Assembly: GCA_050949645.1 (NCBI GenBank)
Contig: JBMNGC010000001.1
Location: forward strand, 3,162,001-3,226,000
Source: RUG369 sp050949645
GTDB lineage: Bacteria > Planctomycetota > Planctomycetia > Pirellulales > Thermoguttaceae
Length of the DNA stretch: 64,000 nt
Reading direction: 5' to 3'
Shown here: piece by piece, positions 15,332 through 24,617 of the stretch
Layout of the letters: each line of letters begins with the position of its first letter
Numbering within the stretch: position 1 is the first letter of the stretch
Notes under the pieces: generated by a model
What the model was told of the DNA's origin: nothing
Databases searched by the model: none
The model's input: only the letters and a program-made list of their open reading frames with translations
Translations under genes and position numbers: made by a program

Positions 15332-17350
15332 TCATCGGGTTTCCGTGCCCTCGACGCTGAAGCGCTGCACGATCGTCGCGTTGTTGACGTCGCCGTCGAC
15401 GCGCAACGCGATTCGAGTCGGCTTGAACCTTGCGTTGTCGTCGTTTTCACCGACGATCGCGCGGTCCGTTGTAAGGGGCAGCGCTTTACCCGACGCGTCT
15501 TTCGCTTCGACCGAAAGGACGACGCCCGCGAAACGCAACGTCAGTCCGCCGGCGCTCGTCGAATCGACGTCGATCTCTTTTTCCTGCGTGATGATCGCCG
15601 TTTCAATCGCGCCTTCTTCGCCTTCCTTAAAGGCGATCGCGTCGGTAATCGTTACGAACCCGGGATCGTCTCCCGACGCGCGTCGATAGAGGAAGGTTCG
15701 TTCCGCCTTCTCAAGGGCTTCGGCGTCGGGATACGCCGAGGTTATGTCGAAGGTCACGAGGTCCTCGTCGTCAGTAAAGCTTTTGTTCGTGACGACTCCG
15801 CGCGACCTGCCGCCCGGCGACTGAAGCTTGTCCGCGATTCGAGGAACCGGATGCCCGAAGGAGTTGAGGAGCTCGCCCTCGTATCGACGGTTGCTGAAGG
15901 TTCGCGCGGTGTAGGTTTCGCCGCCCGGATCGCGGCTTACGAAGACGGGTTCAGCGTTCGGGTCGGCGTTCGTATTACGGATCAGGGTGTAGGACCCGAC
16001 GTCGTTGTGATTGTGGAGCTCGTTGTTATGGCCTCCTTTAAGGGCGATGGCGAAATAATCTCCCTTCGCGTCCTCTGCCGGCCGGCAGATCAGGACGCCC
16101 GCGTCGGCAAATTCTGTTCGGATCGGCGGAGTGTATTTTTTCGCGTCAGTTGTTTGTTCTGAAAAGACGACTTCGCCGTCGAAACCGATGGTCGTCATCC
16201 GCAGGAGCGCGTCGAGTGGGAGCCCAGGTCCGAGCGCGCGCGTGTCAAGGTCCTTTTCAAAATCCGTATATCCATAGCCCTTAAGGCGACTGAGATATCC
16301 TACGAAGAGCGGATCAGGCTTCGCGTTGAGTCCGCAGTCTGCGAAAACGGCGTAGGCGCCCCTGTCGATCTCCAGCGTCGGCGCAAAATCGAGGATCGCT
16401 CGAGTCTTGGGGAACCTGAAGAAGTCGAGTTTACCCTGCGTGGCGTTGCGAGCCGCCGCGCCAAGGTAAATGTAGTTGCCGTAGCCGTAGTCCCAATACC
16501 CCATTCCTTCGGAGCAGTATCCGTCGTCTGTAAATCCTTTATAGAAGTAGTTTTCCGAGAAATATTCCGCGCCGGCGAGGAAGAAGGCGCGTCGTTCCTT
16601 CGATTCGACGATATTGAGCGCGGCGACGACCGTGCAGGCGTGGCAGACGGCGTTCCAGTTATTGACTGTCCGGACCCACCACATTCCGCTGTAGGCCTCT
16701 CTGACCGCTTTTTCGTAGGGTTGCAGGATGCGTCGTTCGATCTCCGCCTTCGCCTTCTCAACGACTTTCGGGTCAAGCTTGTCGCCGAAAAGATTGATAG
16801 CGATCGCAACGTTGGCGGCCGCGAGCGTCGACCCCAGGTCAGAATAGATCGCTTTGCCGTCGTAGATCTCGCCGTTGTTTCTATCGTGGGCGGGCAGGAC
16901 CCAGGATTTCAGATCGCAGAACCTGTCGAGCTCAACGTTGAGCGCGTTGATAAAGCGTCCTTCATTCTCCAACGCCTCGGCGAGCGTCGTGAAGATAAAG
17001 CGTCTCTCTAAGCCGCTAAATGCGTTCTGATAGCGCGAGCGGTTGCCGTTCCGGTAATATTCCTTATAGAGGTCTTCGGTAATTTCCGGCGGGTCGGATT
17101 TGATGACGTCGCTCGCGTATTTGATAATGTTCGGCGCGTTCGGCGCGTTCGCGTAGCGGTCCCAATATTCCCGCGGCGCCGCAATTGCGCCGGTCGTATC
17201 GTCAAGGAACGCCGCGATTTCGGCCGCGCGCGCTTTGATGATCTTTTCTTCCTGTTCGGTCGCGTTCGCGAAGGGCGCGTTAAGAGCGCCCAGGATCATA
17301 GCGATCGCCAGAACGAGCGTCGACAGAAGGCGTTGTCGCGTAAATTTCAC
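15332..17350 (-). CDS. Heparinase II/III-family polysaccharide lyase (copy B)
   Basis: A 672-residue paralogue of the downstream gene and the first gene of the leftward operon. The start is GTG with GGGGGA 6-7 nt upstream. A signal peptide ends near PFANATE. Conserved parts are NNWNAVCHACTVVAALN in the toroid, NNELHNHNDVGSYTLI in the beta-sandwich and GELLNSFGHPVPRIADK near the C-terminus. The His and Asn residues of the HNHND motif are in the same place in both copies. The stop overlaps a possible start of copy A by 4 nt, suggesting coupled translation. The paired lyases may differ in exo/endo action or sulfation preference, but this is inference. Confidence 0.86.
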   Translation of the reverse strand: MKFTRQRLLSTLVLAIAMILGALNAPFANATEQEEKIIKARAAEIAAFLDDTTGAIAAPREYWDRYANAPNAPNIIKYASDVIKSDPPEITEDLYKEYYRNGNRSRYQNAFSGLERRFIFTTLAEALENEGRFINALNVELDRFCDLKSWVLPAHDRNNGEIYDGKAIYSDLGSTLAAANVAIAINLFGDKLDPKVVEKAKAEIERRILQPYEKAVREAYSGMWWVRTVNNWNAVCHACTVVAALNIVESKERRAFFLAGAEYFSENYFYKGFTDDGYCSEGMGYWDYGYGNYIYLGAAARNATQGKLDFFRFPKTRAILDFAPTLEIDRGAYAVFADCGLNAKPDPLFVGYLSRLKGYGYTDFEKDLDTRALGPGLPLDALLRMTTIGFDGEVVFSEQTTDAKKYTPPIRTEFADAGVLICRPAEDAKGDYFAIALKGGHNNELHNHNDVGSYTLIRNTNADPNAEPVFVSRDPGGETYTARTFSNRRYEGELLNSFGHPVPRIADKLQSPGGRSRGVVTNKSFTDDEDLVTFDITSAYPDAEALEKAERTFLYRRASGDDPGFVTITDAIAFKEGEEGAIETAIITQEKEIDVDSTSAGGLTLRFAGVVLSVEAKDASGKALPLTTDRAIVGENDDNARFKPTRIALRVDGDVNNATIVQRFSVEGTETR

Positions 17351-17543
17351 AGTCGTCCCCCTTTCGGCGCGTTTTTTGCGCCGGTATAATAGCCGCTATA
17401 GTCGGAGAGTTATGAACGAAGGGCGCCGGCTCGTATACAGTTTTCAGACCGCGCGCCGAACGCACGAATTATATCAGAACGAAATATACGTTGCAACGCG
17501 CGCGGGCTAACGGATCGCCGCTAAAAAAATAGAAGGAGTTAAG

Positions 17544-18887
17544 ATGAGTAAGAGAAATGTCCGCAGAGGCCGCGGTCGTCAGTCCGGCGGAACCCCTTTC
17601 GGACGCAGACCGCGCAGATCAAAGTTTGGCGCGGGCAAGGGCGCAAGGCGGAGATATCGGCCCGGCGAGGCCTCCTCGGCGCGTCGACAGGGCCGCTCCG
17701 TGTTTTCTAACGTCGCCCGCGCTCCCAAGTCGAAAAAGAGTCAGGACGATTCGAATTTCAACGCGGCCGCCGATCGAGGGTTCCGTTTGCAGCAAGTTCT
17801 CGCTGCGGCGGGCTATGGGAGTCGTCGGCAATGCGAGGCGTTCATAACGGAGGGGCGCGTCGAGGTCGACGGTCAGATCGTCACGGAGCTTGGCGTGCGC
17901 GTTAAACCTGGCGAACAGAAGATTCGCGTCGACGGCGAAGGACTCCCAAAGGTTAAACCGGTCTACGTAGCGCTCAATAAGCCCAAGAACACGTTATGCA
18001 CCAACAGCGATCCCCAGGGTCGCCGCCGCGCGATCGACTTCCTACCAGACGAACTCGGGCGCCTCTTTCCCGTTGGACGACTCGACAAGAATAGCGAAGG
18101 GTTACTGCTCCTGACGAACGACGGCGCGCTTGCGCAACGACTCGCTCATCCGAGCTATAAGATTCCTAAGACATACCGCGTGCAGGTCGCCGGACTCGTC
18201 GATTACGAGCTTGTCAACGCGCTCAAGCGCGGAGTCCATATCGCCGAAGGAATTGTGCAGGCGGACGACGCGACGATTCGCTCCTCGCATAAGCGCAGCT
18301 CGACGCTCGAGATCACGCTGACGGAGGGTAAGAACCGCGAGATTCGCCGGATGCTAGCGCGCGTCGGTCATAAGGTGATGCAGCTCCGGCGCGTGCAGCT
18401 CGGTACGATCAAGCTCGGTCGTCTCGGGCCGGGCGAATATCGGCATTTAACCGCTTCCGAGGTCGCGGAACTCTACCGTCTCGCGGAAACGTTGCGCAAT
18501 GCTCCCGAAATCGAGGAGGCGCCTCGTCGCCAAGCGCCGATCGAAGTTTCAGCGCTTGAGGCGCTCGAGGCGGAAAAGGCGCTCTCTCGCGAGGATTCCA
18601 AGGCGCTTGAGCGCTCTCGCGCGCGACAAGCGTCCAAGAACGATTCGGAGTTCGCCGCCGAGGGTCGCCAACGGCCGAAGCGCGGATCCGACGGCGCGCC
18701 GCGGAGATTCGGATCGAAGAAGATTTCCGGCGACGGAGAAAGATTCGAGCGGCGCGGTTCTCGTCAACGCGGCGCGTTGCGTTTGAAAGGGGGCGGCGCG
18801 AAATCTTTGCGCCGCCGAAAGACGCTCAAACGCGCCGGCGACTTGAGAAATCGAAAAGGGCCTCGTCAGCGCCGCAAAGGACGTTGA
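17544..18887 (+). CDS. rluB: 23S rRNA pseudouridine synthase, RluB/RsuA family, with long basic tails
   Basis: A 447-residue protein. An S4 RNA-binding domain (about 75-130: LQQVLAAAGYGSRRQCEAFITEGRVEVDG) precedes the RsuA/RluB catalytic domain (about 135-310) with GRLDKNSEGLLLLTNDG, where Asp181 is the nucleophile, and the GKNREIRRMLARVGH stretch. Members convert a specific uridine of rRNA to pseudouridine. Both ends carry disordered basic extensions: about 70 residues before the S4 domain and about 130 Arg/Lys/Glu-rich residues after the catalytic domain, much longer than in Escherichia coli RluB. AAGGAG sits 5 nt before the ATG. Assignment to RluB rather than RsuA or RluF is by overall similarity only. 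Confidence 0.88.
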   Translation: MSKRNVRRGRGRQSGGTPFGRRPRRSKFGAGKGARRRYRPGEASSARRQGRSVFSNVARAPKSKKSQDDSNFNAAADRGFRLQQVLAAAGYGSRRQCEAFITEGRVEVDGQIVTELGVRVKPGEQKIRVDGEGLPKVKPVYVALNKPKNTLCTNSDPQGRRRAIDFLPDELGRLFPVGRLDKNSEGLLLLTNDGALAQRLAHPSYKIPKTYRVQVAGLVDYELVNALKRGVHIAEGIVQADDATIRSSHKRSSTLEITLTEGKNREIRRMLARVGHKVMQLRRVQLGTIKLGRLGPGEYRHLTASEVAELYRLAETLRNAPEIEEAPRRQAPIEVSALEALEAEKALSREDSKALERSRARQASKNDSEFAAEGRQRPKRGSDGAPRRFGSKKISGDGERFERRGSRQRGALRLKGGGAKSLRRRKTLKRAGDLRNRKGPRQRRKGR

Positions 18888-18977
18888 TTTTAGGACGTCG
18901 GCGCCTTTGGCGACACGTCGGTATTCACGCTCTGGAGCTAAGCGCGAACGCAACGCATTGAATCGCTTCCGTCGTCA

Positions 18978-19014
18978 GCGCTTCGCCCTTCGGTTCGGGC
19001 TTTGCGTTTTTTCA
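18978..19014 (+). terminator. Terminator-like hairpin in the pyrK leader
   Basis: GCCC/GGGC with a lower CGC/GCG step (18979-19006) is followed by TTTTTT, ending a few bases before the pyrK ribosome site. It may end the rluB transcript or act as an attenuator; nothing shows an alternative antiterminator fold directly. Confidence 0.4.
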
Positions 19015-19025
19015 GGAGAAACTTC

Positions 19026-19874
19026 ATGTCAGATTGTTGTACTACCCGTCGCGACATATGGTCGGGTTGCGGTTCCGTGCTCATGAATCGCGCCGTTTCG
19101 AAGACGATCCGTAAGATCACGGTCGTTGCGCCGGAATTAGCGGAGCGCGTCCAACCGGGCGAGTTCGTTATGCTGCGTCTCCTCGAAGGCGCCGATCCGA
19201 TCCTGGGACGCCCTCTCGCCGTCTTCGACGCGGACGTGGAGACCGGCGAGGTCGACGCGGTCTACGCGGTCGTCGGGAAGGGGACGCGGCGTCTCGCGCA
19301 TCTGCGCATTGGAGATTCCGTTGCGATATGGGGTCCGCTCGGGAACGGTTGGCAGGCCGCTAAGCGCGCTGTTCCGCCGAAACGTCTTGCGCTGGTCGCC
19401 GGCGGCGTCGGACACGCGCCCTTCCACCTGCTCCTCAAGGAACTGATGGCGCGTCCTGAATCGGAGCGACCGGAGACGACTTTGATTTACGGGGCGCGTT
19501 CGCTGAAATTCCTGAGCTGTCTCGAAGATTTCCGCGCGCTTGGCGCAAAGGTTCGCCTTGCGACGGAGGACGGAAGCTTCGGTACGAAAGGCTTTGCGAC
19601 CGATCTCCTCCCCGAGGTCCTGCCAGACGATTTTCCGGCGGAGGACGCGCAGATACTCGCGTGCGGACCGCCCCCGATGCTCAGCGTGGTTGCGAAATGG
19701 AGCGCCGCGCGTAATATCGAATGCTGGACTTCGCTCGAAACGCCGATGGCGTGCGGCCTGGGATTGTGCTATTCCTGCGTCGTCGAATGGAAACGCGACG
19801 ACGGAACGTGGGACTATAAACGCGCTTGCGTCGACGGACCCGTCTTTGACGCGTCCCGGCTCCAGTGGGACTGA
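19026..19874 (+). CDS. pyrK: Dihydroorotate dehydrogenase electron transfer subunit
   Basis: The start at 19026 follows CAGGAGAAAC and gives 282 residues. The protein carries electrons from FAD via [2Fe-2S] to NAD in pyrimidine biosynthesis. The FAD-binding beta-barrel is at about 15-110 (PGEFVMLRLL, ILGRPLAVFD), the NAD-binding part follows (ALVAGGVGHAPFHLL), and the cluster ligands are Cys243, Cys248, Cys251 and Cys268. The N-terminus has three extra cysteines (Cys4, Cys5, Cys16) not usual for the family. The catalytic partner pyrD is not in this window. A 10-bp inverted repeat follows the stop. Confidence 0.88.
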   Translation: MSDCCTTRRDIWSGCGSVLMNRAVSKTIRKITVVAPELAERVQPGEFVMLRLLEGADPILGRPLAVFDADVETGEVDAVYAVVGKGTRRLAHLRIGDSVAIWGPLGNGWQAAKRAVPPKRLALVAGGVGHAPFHLLLKELMARPESERPETTLIYGARSLKFLSCLEDFRALGAKVRLATEDGSFGTKGFATDLLPEVLPDDFPAEDAQILACGPPPMLSVVAKWSAARNIECWTSLETPMACGLGLCYSCVVEWKRDDGTWDYKRACVDGPVFDASRLQWD

Positions 19875-19875
19875 C

Positions 19876-19907
19876 GACAGACGTCCAGCGTTCAGCCGAC
19901 GTCTGTC
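19876..19907. repeat. Inverted repeat between pyrK and the GH16 gene
   Basis: A perfect 10-bp stem GACAGACGTC/GACGTCTGTC with a 12-nt loop, without a T-run, just before the GH16 ribosome site. Confidence 0.55.
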
Positions 19908-19922
19908 AAGGGAGAAGAGACG

Positions 19923-20831
19923 ATGAAGAGAATACTGGCGATCGTCGCCGTTGCGGCGTGTTTGGTCGCGGGACCGGTCAAGGCGCTCCGCGCGCTGGAC
20001 AGCGCGCCCGTGTGTCCGTTGGGTGACGCGTACGAATTTGCGCCGGAACTTAGCGACGAATTCAACGGCGACGAGCTCGACGACTCCAAATGGTGGGACT
20101 TCAATCCATCGTGGCGAGGTCGTAAGCCCGCGCTTTTCTCGCGCGAGAACGTTAAGGTCGCGGACGGTTCGCTCCACCTTATCGCCAGTATGATGGAGCC
20201 CGACGAGGGGAATTACGAAGACCGCGTGCGCGGTTACGACAAATACTGGAAGGCGATCGTTAAGAGCAAGAATAAAGGCTGCTACGGATATTATGAAGCG
20301 CGCTGCAAATCGATGCGCGCTTGCGTCTGCAACGCGTTCTGGCTTTGCGATCCGCTCTCCGACCGACCCGACCTTAAGTACGTCGAGGGCGAGATTTCTG
20401 AAGAAATCGATATTCTCGAATACTGCGGCAAGCCTCTCTCAGAAGGACATAACCGACTCTATTACGCGACGTTGCATCAGTATGTTACGCCTTACCTTGA
20501 GTCGATCGTCAATAAGAAAAAGATCAGGATTCCCAACTATTCCTTCAAAAAGAAATGCGACTTCGATTTCTGGGAGGACTACCATACCTTCGGATTCGCA
20601 TGGACTCCGACGGAACTGCGATGGTATATCGACGGCGAAGAAGTCTTTAAGCGTGAGAACGATATCTTTTTCCGACCGTTGCACGTTACGCTCGACTGCG
20701 AAATTATGTCCGACTGGTTCGGCGAGCCCGACCCCTCCGATCTTCCGGCGACCTTTTCGATCGACTACGTTCGCGTCTGGAAACTCAAGGACGCGCCCGA
20801 GCCGGAGGCGCTCCCAGAACGCGCAAACTAA
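19923..20831 (+). CDS. GH16-family glycoside hydrolase (agarase/carrageenase/laminarinase type)
   Basis: A 302-residue secreted beta-jelly-roll enzyme. A signal peptide covers about residues 1-24. The family motif E-I-D-I-L-E lies at 161-166, with Glu161 as nucleophile, Asp163 as helper and Glu166 as acid/base. Other family segments are SDEFNGDELDDSKW near the N-terminus, CYGYYEARCKS, FGFAWTPTELRWYIDG and FSIDYVRVWK at the end. GH16 enzymes cut beta-1,3 or beta-1,4 glucans and galactans; the absence of the extra Met in the motif fits the non-bulge (agarase/carrageenase side) form, but the substrate is inferred. GGGAGAAGAG precedes the ATG. Confidence 0.88.
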   Translation: MKRILAIVAVAACLVAGPVKALRALDSAPVCPLGDAYEFAPELSDEFNGDELDDSKWWDFNPSWRGRKPALFSRENVKVADGSLHLIASMMEPDEGNYEDRVRGYDKYWKAIVKSKNKGCYGYYEARCKSMRACVCNAFWLCDPLSDRPDLKYVEGEISEEIDILEYCGKPLSEGHNRLYYATLHQYVTPYLESIVNKKKIRIPNYSFKKKCDFDFWEDYHTFGFAWTPTELRWYIDGEEVFKRENDIFFRPLHVTLDCEIMSDWFGEPDPSDLPATFSIDYVRVWKLKDAPEPEALPERAN

Positions 20832-20857
20832 CGCCCCTCCTTGCGGATAGGTCATGC

Positions 20858-20901
20858 AAAACGCCGCCATGAAGTAACAACTCATGGCGGCGTTATTTTT
20901 T
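20858..20901. terminator. Strong bidirectional terminator between the GH16 gene and metY
   Basis: A 13-bp stem AACGCCGCCATGA/TCATGGCGGCGTT, with AAAA on the left and ATTTTTT on the right, serving both convergent genes. Confidence 0.88.
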
Positions 20902-20953
20902 ACAGCTTCCGGCGCGAATGATTTCGTTAACGCGTCGTCAACGCGTCTCGTTC

Positions 20954-22222
20954 TTATCCAAGCGCCTGGTCGATATCCGCGATGATATCGTCGACGTTCT
21001 CAATTCCCATGGAGAATCGAACCATATCTGGCAGGACTCCCGCTTCGAGGAGATCCTCGTCGCTGAGCTGGCGGTGCGTCGAGGTCGCGGGATGGAGGAC
21101 GCAGGACTGCGCGTCGGCAACGTGCGTCGCGATAATGACCGACTGCAATCGAGCCATGAATTTTTCCGCCGCTTCTCGTCCGCCCTTGACCCCGAACGTC
21201 ATGACGCCGCAGGTGCCCTCGGGCATGTATTTTTGCGCAAGCTCATAGTACTTATCGTTTTCGAGACCGGGGTAACGGATCCATGAGATGCGCGGGTCTT
21301 TTTCGAGCCATTTCGCGACCTTGAGCGCGTTCTGGCAATGACGCTCAACGCGCACGGCAAGGGATTCGAGCCCGAGATTTAGGATGTACGCGTTGAAGGG
21401 ACTGATCATCGAGCCGAGGTCGCGCCCCACCTGAGCGACGAGCTTCGTAATGTACGCGCCCTCGAGTCCGAACGCGTCCGTATAGACGAGGCCGTGGTAA
21501 CTTGCGTCGGGAGTCGTGAGGCCAGGGAACTTGTCCTTGTGGGCGTTCCAGTCGAATTTTCCAGAGTCGACGACGGCGCCGCCGACGGCGCCGCTGTGGC
21601 CGTCCATATATTTTGTCGTCGAATGAACGACGATATCGGCGCCCCATTCGAAGGGACGACAGTGGATCGGGGTCGGGAAGGTGTTGTCGATGACGAGGGG
21701 TACTCCGTGCGCGTGCGCGATCTTGGCATAGCGTTCGATATCGAAGACGACGAGCGCGGGGTTCGCGAGCGTTTCGCCGAAAAACGCCTTCGTGTTGGGG
21801 CGGAAAACGGCGTTGATCTGCTCGTCGGTCCAGTCCGGTTCGACAAAGTCGACTTCGATCCCCATGCGCTTCATCGTGACGGAGAAAAGATTATAGGTGC
21901 CGCCGTAAAGCATCGAACTTGAAACGATATGATCGCCGCACGACGCGATATTGAAGAGTGAGTAGAATACGGCGGCCATGCCCGAGGCGGTGAGGATCGC
22001 GGCGGAACCGCCTTCAAGCGCGGCGATCTTTTTCGCGACCGCGTCGTTCGTCGGGTTCGCGAGGCGCGTGTAGAAATATCCGGCTTCTTCAAGGTTGAAA
22101 AGCTTCGCCATCGCTTCGCTCGACTCATAGCGGAAGGTGGTGCTTTCAACGATCGGAATCTGTCTCGGTTCGCCGTTAGCGGGTCGACCGCAGCCCTGCA
22201 CGCAAATTGTTTCCCGTTTCAT
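20954..22222 (-). CDS. metY: O-acetylhomoserine sulfhydrylase / homocysteine synthase
   Basis: A 422-residue PLP enzyme of the Cys/Met metabolism family, making homocysteine from O-acetylhomoserine and sulfide in the cytoplasm. The PLP lysine is Lys204 in VVHSTTKYMDGHS. VIDNTFPTP, ASGMAAVFYSLF and the terminal SCVLHPATSTHRQLS and VRFSMGIENVDDI are as in MetY. Its length fits MetY (about 420-430) rather than MetB/MetC (about 380-400). AGGAGAA lies upstream of the ATG. It follows nadA and cysK on the same strand. Confidence 0.9.
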   Translation of the reverse strand: MKRETICVQGCGRPANGEPRQIPIVESTTFRYESSEAMAKLFNLEEAGYFYTRLANPTNDAVAKKIAALEGGSAAILTASGMAAVFYSLFNIASCGDHIVSSSMLYGGTYNLFSVTMKRMGIEVDFVEPDWTDEQINAVFRPNTKAFFGETLANPALVVFDIERYAKIAHAHGVPLVIDNTFPTPIHCRPFEWGADIVVHSTTKYMDGHSGAVGGAVVDSGKFDWNAHKDKFPGLTTPDASYHGLVYTDAFGLEGAYITKLVAQVGRDLGSMISPFNAYILNLGLESLAVRVERHCQNALKVAKWLEKDPRISWIRYPGLENDKYYELAQKYMPEGTCGVMTFGVKGGREAAEKFMARLQSVIIATHVADAQSCVLHPATSTHRQLSDEDLLEAGVLPDMVRFSMGIENVDDIIADIDQALG

Positions 22223-22312
22223 ATTAGTCTCATTCTCCTATCGACACGCAATTGTAAACGGCTTGTATCACGTCCGCCGTTTGAGATCTCTTTTTCAATT
22301 TTTCAACGCGAC

Positions 22313-23419
22313 TCAATCGAGCAACGATTTGAGCGCAAGGTAGGCGTTTTCCACGTACTGCGGGTCCGTTTTAACGACGCTGACGGGATGGCCGGAGCGC
22401 CATTTGTCCAGGACCCATGCGACCTTCGCGAGCGTCGTTTTGGACATATCGCCGCAGACCTGCGGTTCGTCGCCGGGCCAGAGGATCGTCTTGTCCGGAT
22501 TCTGACGACGCAGCCGATCGACGAGCTTCCATTCGGTTCCAATGGCGAGCGTTGCGCCCTTCGGAGCGTTGTCGACGACGTCGATGAGCTTCGAGGTGGA
22601 GCCGTAGCCGTCGCTGAGCTCGACGACGTCGCGCTGCGATTCAGGGTGCACCCAGACCTGCGCGTCCGGCTGTTTTTTTCGGAGATCCTTAATGAACTTC
22701 GCGGAGAAACACTGGTGCGTTGGGCAGTATCCGTCCCAAAGTATCACGCGCGCGCGCTCAATATCCTCCGGACTGAGTCCGCCGTATGGTTTCTCAGAGC
22801 GAGGGTTCCAGACGGCAATTTCTTCAGGCTTAATGCCGACGCGGAGCGCCGTCGTTTTGCCGAGCCTCGAGTCGGGCATGAAGAGCGCCTTGGGACGTTT
22901 CGCGAGAGCGTCGCGGAGCGTCTTTTCAGCGTTAGCCGAGGTGCAGATCGCGCCGCCGAACTCGCCGCAGAACGCTTTGATCGCCGCGGAAGAGTTGACG
23001 TAAGATACCGGCGTAAAATCGTTGAAATCAACGAGTTCCGAGAGCTCGTCTTTCCACGCGTAAGCCTGTTCCGACGTGATCATGTCCGCCATGGGACATC
23101 CCGCGGTCAGGTCGGGCGCGAGGACGAGCATCCTTTTTCCGCCGCGCGCGGCGATCTTTTCGGGTCGGTTTGCGAGAATATCGGCGGTTTCGAGCATGAA
23201 ACGCACGCCGCAAAAGAGCAACGCTTCCGCTTTAGAGTCTGCCGCGCGTTTGGCGAGCGCAAGGCTGTCGCCCACGAAGTCGGCGAGTTCAACGACTTCG
23301 TCGACGATATAATAATGAGCGAAGACGGCAAGACGATCGCCGGCTGAATCGCGCACCTCTTGAATTCTGGCGCGAAGCTCGTCATGGGAAAGCTTGTCGT
23401 AATCTGCAAGAGCCTTCAT
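22313..23419 (-). CDS. nadA: Quinolinate synthase
   Basis: The start at 23419 with GAGGAAAACAG upstream gives 368 residues. The enzyme condenses iminoaspartate with dihydroxyacetone phosphate to quinolinate in NAD synthesis and carries a [4Fe-4S] cluster. The ligand Cys residues are in SFVGDSLALAK...LLFCGVRFM, in DGYCPTHQCF and in PQVCGDMSKTT. Other family motifs are AHYYI, LAPDLTAGCPMAD and HPES. The neighbouring gene upstream is cysK (22-nt gap). nadB and nadC are not in the window. Confidence 0.92.
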   Translation of the reverse strand: MKALADYDKLSHDELRARIQEVRDSAGDRLAVFAHYYIVDEVVELADFVGDSLALAKRAADSKAEALLFCGVRFMLETADILANRPEKIAARGGKRMLVLAPDLTAGCPMADMITSEQAYAWKDELSELVDFNDFTPVSYVNSSAAIKAFCGEFGGAICTSANAEKTLRDALAKRPKALFMPDSRLGKTTALRVGIKPEEIAVWNPRSEKPYGGLSPEDIERARVILWDGYCPTHQCFSAKFIKDLRKKQPDAQVWVHPESQRDVVELSDGYGSTSKLIDVVDNAPKGATLAIGTEWKLVDRLRRQNPDKTILWPGDEPQVCGDMSKTTLAKVAWVLDKWRSGHPVSVVKTDPQYVENAYLALKSLLD

Positions 23420-23441
23420 TCTGTTTTCCTCTTTGTTAGGC

Positions 23442-24368
23442 TCAGTTATCAAAGAGCCAGGTGGAAAGGTAACGCTCGCCCGTGTCGGGGAGGAGCGCGA
23501 CAATATTTTTACCCTCGAACTCGGGTCGTGCGCTCATTTCGAGCGCCACGTGGAGCGCGGCGCCCCCTGAAATGCCGATGAGAATTCCTTCTTGTCGAGC
23601 CGCTTCGCGCGCCGCTTTGCCGGCGTCTTCCGCCGAGACCGCCGCGATCTCGTTCACCACGCTCGCGTCGTACGTCTTCGGAACGAAGCCCGCCCCGATT
23701 CCCTGAAGCTTATGCGCGCCGGCGGGCTTGCCTGAGAGGACCGCGCTCGTATCGGGCTCGACCGCGACGATATGCGCGTTCGGATTCTTCTCCTTGAGCG
23801 CCTTGCCGACGCCCGAGACTGTTCCGCCCGTGCCGACGCCGGCGACGAAGGCGTCGACTTGGCCGTCGAGCGCGTCGTAGATCTCTTGGCCGGTTGTCTT
23901 GTAGTGGCGTTTTGGATTCGACGGATTCTCAAACTGCATCGGGATCCAAGATCCGGGAATGCTGGCGTTAAGCTCGTTGGCGCGTTTGATAGCGCCGTTC
24001 ATTCCTTCTTCGCCTGGCGTGAGTTCGATTTTGGCGCCATAGAAGGCGGCGAGTTTACGACGTTCGACGCTCATCGTGTCGGGCATCGTGAGGATGAGCT
24101 TGTAACCTTTGACCGCCGCGACGAGCGCGAGCCCGATTCCCGTATTGCCGCTGGTCGGTTCGATGATCGTGGCGCCCGGCTTCAGTATCCCGGCTTTTTC
24201 GGCGTCCTCAATCATAGCGATCGCGACGCGATCCTTAACGCTGCCGCCAGGGTTGAAGAACTCGACCTTAACGAAGACGTTTGCTTTGCCGCGGTTAAGC
24301 TGATTGACGCGAACCAAAGGCGTGGAACCGACAGTCTCGATGATGTTATTGTAGTATTTTTTTGACAT
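23442..24368 (-). CDS. cysK: Cysteine synthase A (O-acetylserine sulfhydrylase)
   Basis: The start at 24368 gives 308 residues, the usual CysK length. PLP is held by Lys45 in NPGGSVKDR, followed by the EPTSGNTG substrate loop (about 74-80), the phosphate-binding GTGGTVSGVG and the C-terminal VALLPDTGERYLST. It makes cysteine from O-acetylserine and sulfide. It is the first gene of the cysK-nadA-metY run, 22 nt before nadA. A promoter is visible upstream at 24503-24530. The Shine-Dalgarno is weak (AGG). Confidence 0.93.
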   Translation of the reverse strand: MSKKYYNNIIETVGSTPLVRVNQLNRGKANVFVKVEFFNPGGSVKDRVAIAMIEDAEKAGILKPGATIIEPTSGNTGIGLALVAAVKGYKLILTMPDTMSVERRKLAAFYGAKIELTPGEEGMNGAIKRANELNASIPGSWIPMQFENPSNPKRHYKTTGQEIYDALDGQVDAFVAGVGTGGTVSGVGKALKEKNPNAHIVAVEPDTSAVLSGKPAGAHKLQGIGAGFVPKTYDASVVNEIAAVSAEDAGKAAREAARQEGILIGISGGAALHVALEMSARPEFEGKNIVALLPDTGERYLSTWLFDN

Positions 24369-24502
24369 AGTGAAGACCTGCGTAATACGGAAAAGCGCAC
24401 GCACGGAAAGTGAGCGAGCGTTTCAGCGCTTCTTCTGGCGACGTTATGAGAAGGACGAGCGTCGCTTCGCCTCGTCTTACCCGACGGCGCGCCATGCGCT
24501 TC

Positions 24503-24530
24503 AGTATACATTCCGGATTCGAGAAAACAA
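24503..24530 (-). promoter_or_regulatory. cysK: Promoter of the cysK-nadA-metY run
   Basis: On the minus strand TTGTTT and TATACT are separated by 16 nt, giving a leader of about 125 nt before cysK. I do not recognise a SAM, T-box or cysteine-related riboswitch in that leader. Confidence 0.55.
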
Positions 24531-24616
24531 AGGCTTATGTTTCTGAATCCGTAAATTGCGGGGAAATTAACGACCGACATTCAACACGCGCCGCAGCGCG
24601 ACCGAACCCCTTTATC
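24531..24616. other. Gap between cysK promoter and argJ terminator
   Basis: The 350-bp space between cysK and argJ holds the cysK leader and promoter, this unassigned stretch, and the argJ terminator. Nothing else is recognisable. Confidence 0.5.
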
Positions 24617-24617
24617 G

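Noticed and set aside
24369..24502. SAM or T-box riboswitch in the cysK leader
   Set aside because: No conserved riboswitch core or T-box sequence could be seen.
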